A stretch of DNA of 64,000 bases from CAIXSC01 sp046349915 (GTDB lineage Bacteria > Planctomycetota > Planctomycetia > Pirellulales > Pirellulaceae): positions 201,364 through 265,363 of the forward strand of contig JAXMBL010000010.1 of the NCBI GenBank assembly GCA_046349915.1, given 5' to 3'. This document shows positions 63,501-64,000 of this stretch, piece after piece; within the stretch, counting starts at the first letter, position 1, and each line of letters starts with the position of its first letter. The translations under genes and the position numbers were made by a program. The notes beneath the pieces are model-generated. The model did no database searches. It was not told where the DNA came from and was given only the letters and a program-made list of their open reading frames with translations.

Positions 63501-64000
63501 CGACGCTGCGAGACGACTTTGTCCGCTGTCCGAGCGATCCGCGACAGGACGGGCTGCCTTTCCTCATGGGCTCGCCCGCAGGAAAGGGCGACGAAGACGA
63601 ACAGCCACAGCACCCTGTGGTCGTGCGGCCCTTCGAGATGCAGGCGACCGTCGTGACAAACTCGCAGTTTGAGCTATTCGACCCGTCGCATCGATACCTG
63701 CGGAATCAATACAGTTCGGCGCCGGACCAGCCAGCGATCTACGTGAACTGGTTCATGGCGACGATGTTCTGCCGCTGGCTGGGAGACAAATACCGACTAC
63801 CGACCGAAGCGGAATGGGAGTACGCATGCCGAGCCGGTACGAATACTGCCTGGAGCTTTAAGGGCGGAGAGGATCGTCTGAAGGAATACGCGTGGTATGA
63901 CGAGAATTCAAATGCCACGACCCACCGAGTCGGACTCGAGAAGCCCAATGGCTGGGGCCTCTACGACATGCACGGCAACGTGTGGGAATGGTGCGGTGAC
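60506..64000 (+). CDS. Type 2 giant protein B2 (3'-incomplete): degenerate Lon-like domain + NACHT NTPase + FGE-sulfatase fold
   Basis: An open frame of 1165 codons running off the window end. Residues 1-180 are helical. LTLERVPGGCGAFYPHP (about 187-203) matches A2 IERVDQGCGAIYPHP. The Lon-like region has GRSAEGAFACGLRAI (Ser269) and VGGVFSKLQAD, with Phe in place of the A1 lysine, so the protease is probably inactive. The NACHT ATPase has Walker A AESGVGKST (466-474), Walker B VAWLLDAADQ and sensor VTGRPE. Helical repeats follow, then an FGE-like fold from about residue 1005 (FLMGSPAGKGDEDEQPQHPV, LPTEAEWEYACRAGT, GLYDMHGNVWEWCGD). The start lacks a clear ribosome site; the ATG at 60506 is the first in frame after the sigma gene. 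The C-terminal part lies outside the window. Confidence 0.8.
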   Translation, partial: MTPHHAPQSQDPEIVWRQRVLGPRCAWIESVRRAIAARQDPAELIDDAVNLNAGSWRKEVADTAVGVLVDHRAQLLRLATAQGPSPEIEQRLRDLIVATRDGATNALRQHAVHGEPQFVRRLPSLRWQEMFRRLADKLSWLDEGLCLAGETIAYVWSPRGELENEFDVRTWVLLADKAKCNGFAGRLTLERVPGGCGAFYPHPLDYAFVAYDEEFRRGLEVAWRMTLGQLPPVQRAFDVRWSLRLELPHDGSLVDHFTQRFDEQLTGRSAEGAFACGLRAIERQERLDQQLAITACFAEFATSREDGSSAIEYDGTLNNVGGVFSKLQADLFQPGWARLRSVREVLVAANQPELERDAAGVPLPTPVRNGDLVLTPVATFELAYESQARWSRLTHYVKRKLDERATAILQLDCDPYVPSHVSQLKALRKDTPTRNTDAYERLPPARYKRLVLGRLPKAGNRAVILAESGVGKSTFLIFSEQRIARHRKDVVPIRLGAGPVLSADGKSLHRLPLLSDIDWKADLRAVLANLANHLLTSDLFPEGTTKEERQAWFERSVARGQVAWLLDAADQTDETLSDLAAFLSSDEARGCTVLVTGRPEIVQTRKNLFQTQAWRTLRLDKFDDDQIRRYLDAGGRNLAEKLLPKKEEEKEDIASYRRKMQWQDLLRTPILLREMRKLAASEELNGLKNRERLYDRTTERLIGQGLQKLSTSEHAKGRTAWTKQTVRKFLRSIAWETLVAEAERPAGAAGANANFTGALRDEAFARYCERYDGSDDLALGMEHRAALAHINLFTLGALFDELGDESEYNELAWRHLSFCEYFAGLHLADLGPSGWERIVRKYGRDPRWRWVFRFALSSLESQADRRRHFVALARTLIAHGNPFLVYDAIDEDQLQLAKPAPRLALLCRWLVHRDWSVLKDYRTAWDEDAEPPVLNSEELLILETLVDRRYRNSCCLHAAWELLEANESAAACEIRERFLGEFAALAAAPASEKQRATIATLRDDFVRCPSDPRQDGLPFLMGSPAGKGDEDEQPQHPVVVRPFEMQATVVTNSQFELFDPSHRYLRNQYSSAPDQPAIYVNWFMATMFCRWLGDKYRLPTEAEWEYACRAGTNTAWSFKGGEDRLKEYAWYDENSNATTHRVGLEKPNGWGLYDMHGNVWEWCGD

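Overview
The window is GC-rich bacterial DNA that looks like a planctomycete, probably of the Pirellula/Blastopirellula type. This is inferred from gene content: a DUF1080 secreted hydrolase, a fused N-acyl-D-amino-acid deacylase/beta-lactamase, a Tat-type molybdopterin oxidoreductase, a DUF1257/DUF2997/Ycf46-like AAA cluster, ECF-like sigma factors beside FGE-sulfatase proteins, and abundant small hairpin repeats. No 16S rRNA or other phylogenetic marker is present.

Layout. 0-0.6 kb: two copies of a 232-bp MITE-like element. 0.7-11.4 kb: ordinary chromosomal genes (6-phosphofructokinase, beta-CASP metallo-beta-lactamase RNase, molybdopterin oxidoreductase, deacylase/beta-lactamase fusion, DUF1080 protein, CPBP protease, rimO). 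11.7-23.2 kb: an integrated element at tRNA-Ser(GCT) with tyrosine recombinase, excisionase-like protein, a pentapeptide-repeat membrane protein and a translationally coupled DUF6361 / phospholipase-D / SF2-helicase operon that looks like a defence system. 24-26.7 kb: a PfkB-family kinase and a HTH-antitoxin/PIN-toxin pair.

26.9-37.6 kb (locus A) and 53.2-64.0 kb (locus B, running off the end) are two divergent copies of one gene set: a small protein, a 'type 1' giant protein, a 320-350 aa partner protein, an ECF-like sigma factor coupled to it, and a 'type 2' giant protein. All four giants have the same plan: a variable N-terminal region, a domain I read as Lon (S16) protease-like, a NACHT/STAND NTPase, helical repeats, and a C-terminal FGE-sulfatase fold lacking the first catalytic cysteine. 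The N-terminal halves pair by type (A1 with B1, A2 with B2) but the C-terminal FGE domains pair by locus (A1 with A2, B1 with B2). This suggests a two-receptor, sigma-linked sensing/conflict system whose recognition domains are homogenised or diversified within each locus. It is the most interesting content of the window.

37.7-53 kb lies between the two loci: a decayed REP-associated tyrosine transposase between inverted REP-like repeats, an orphan DnaN-like sliding-clamp protein, a string of small planctomycete proteins, an IS66 element, a SEC-C/nuclease-like gene of different base composition, a Ycf46-like AAA ATPase, an NAD-dependent epimerase, DUF2997, DUF1257 and two small membrane proteins. 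Most genes here lie on the minus strand and look like one accessory module broken by insertions.
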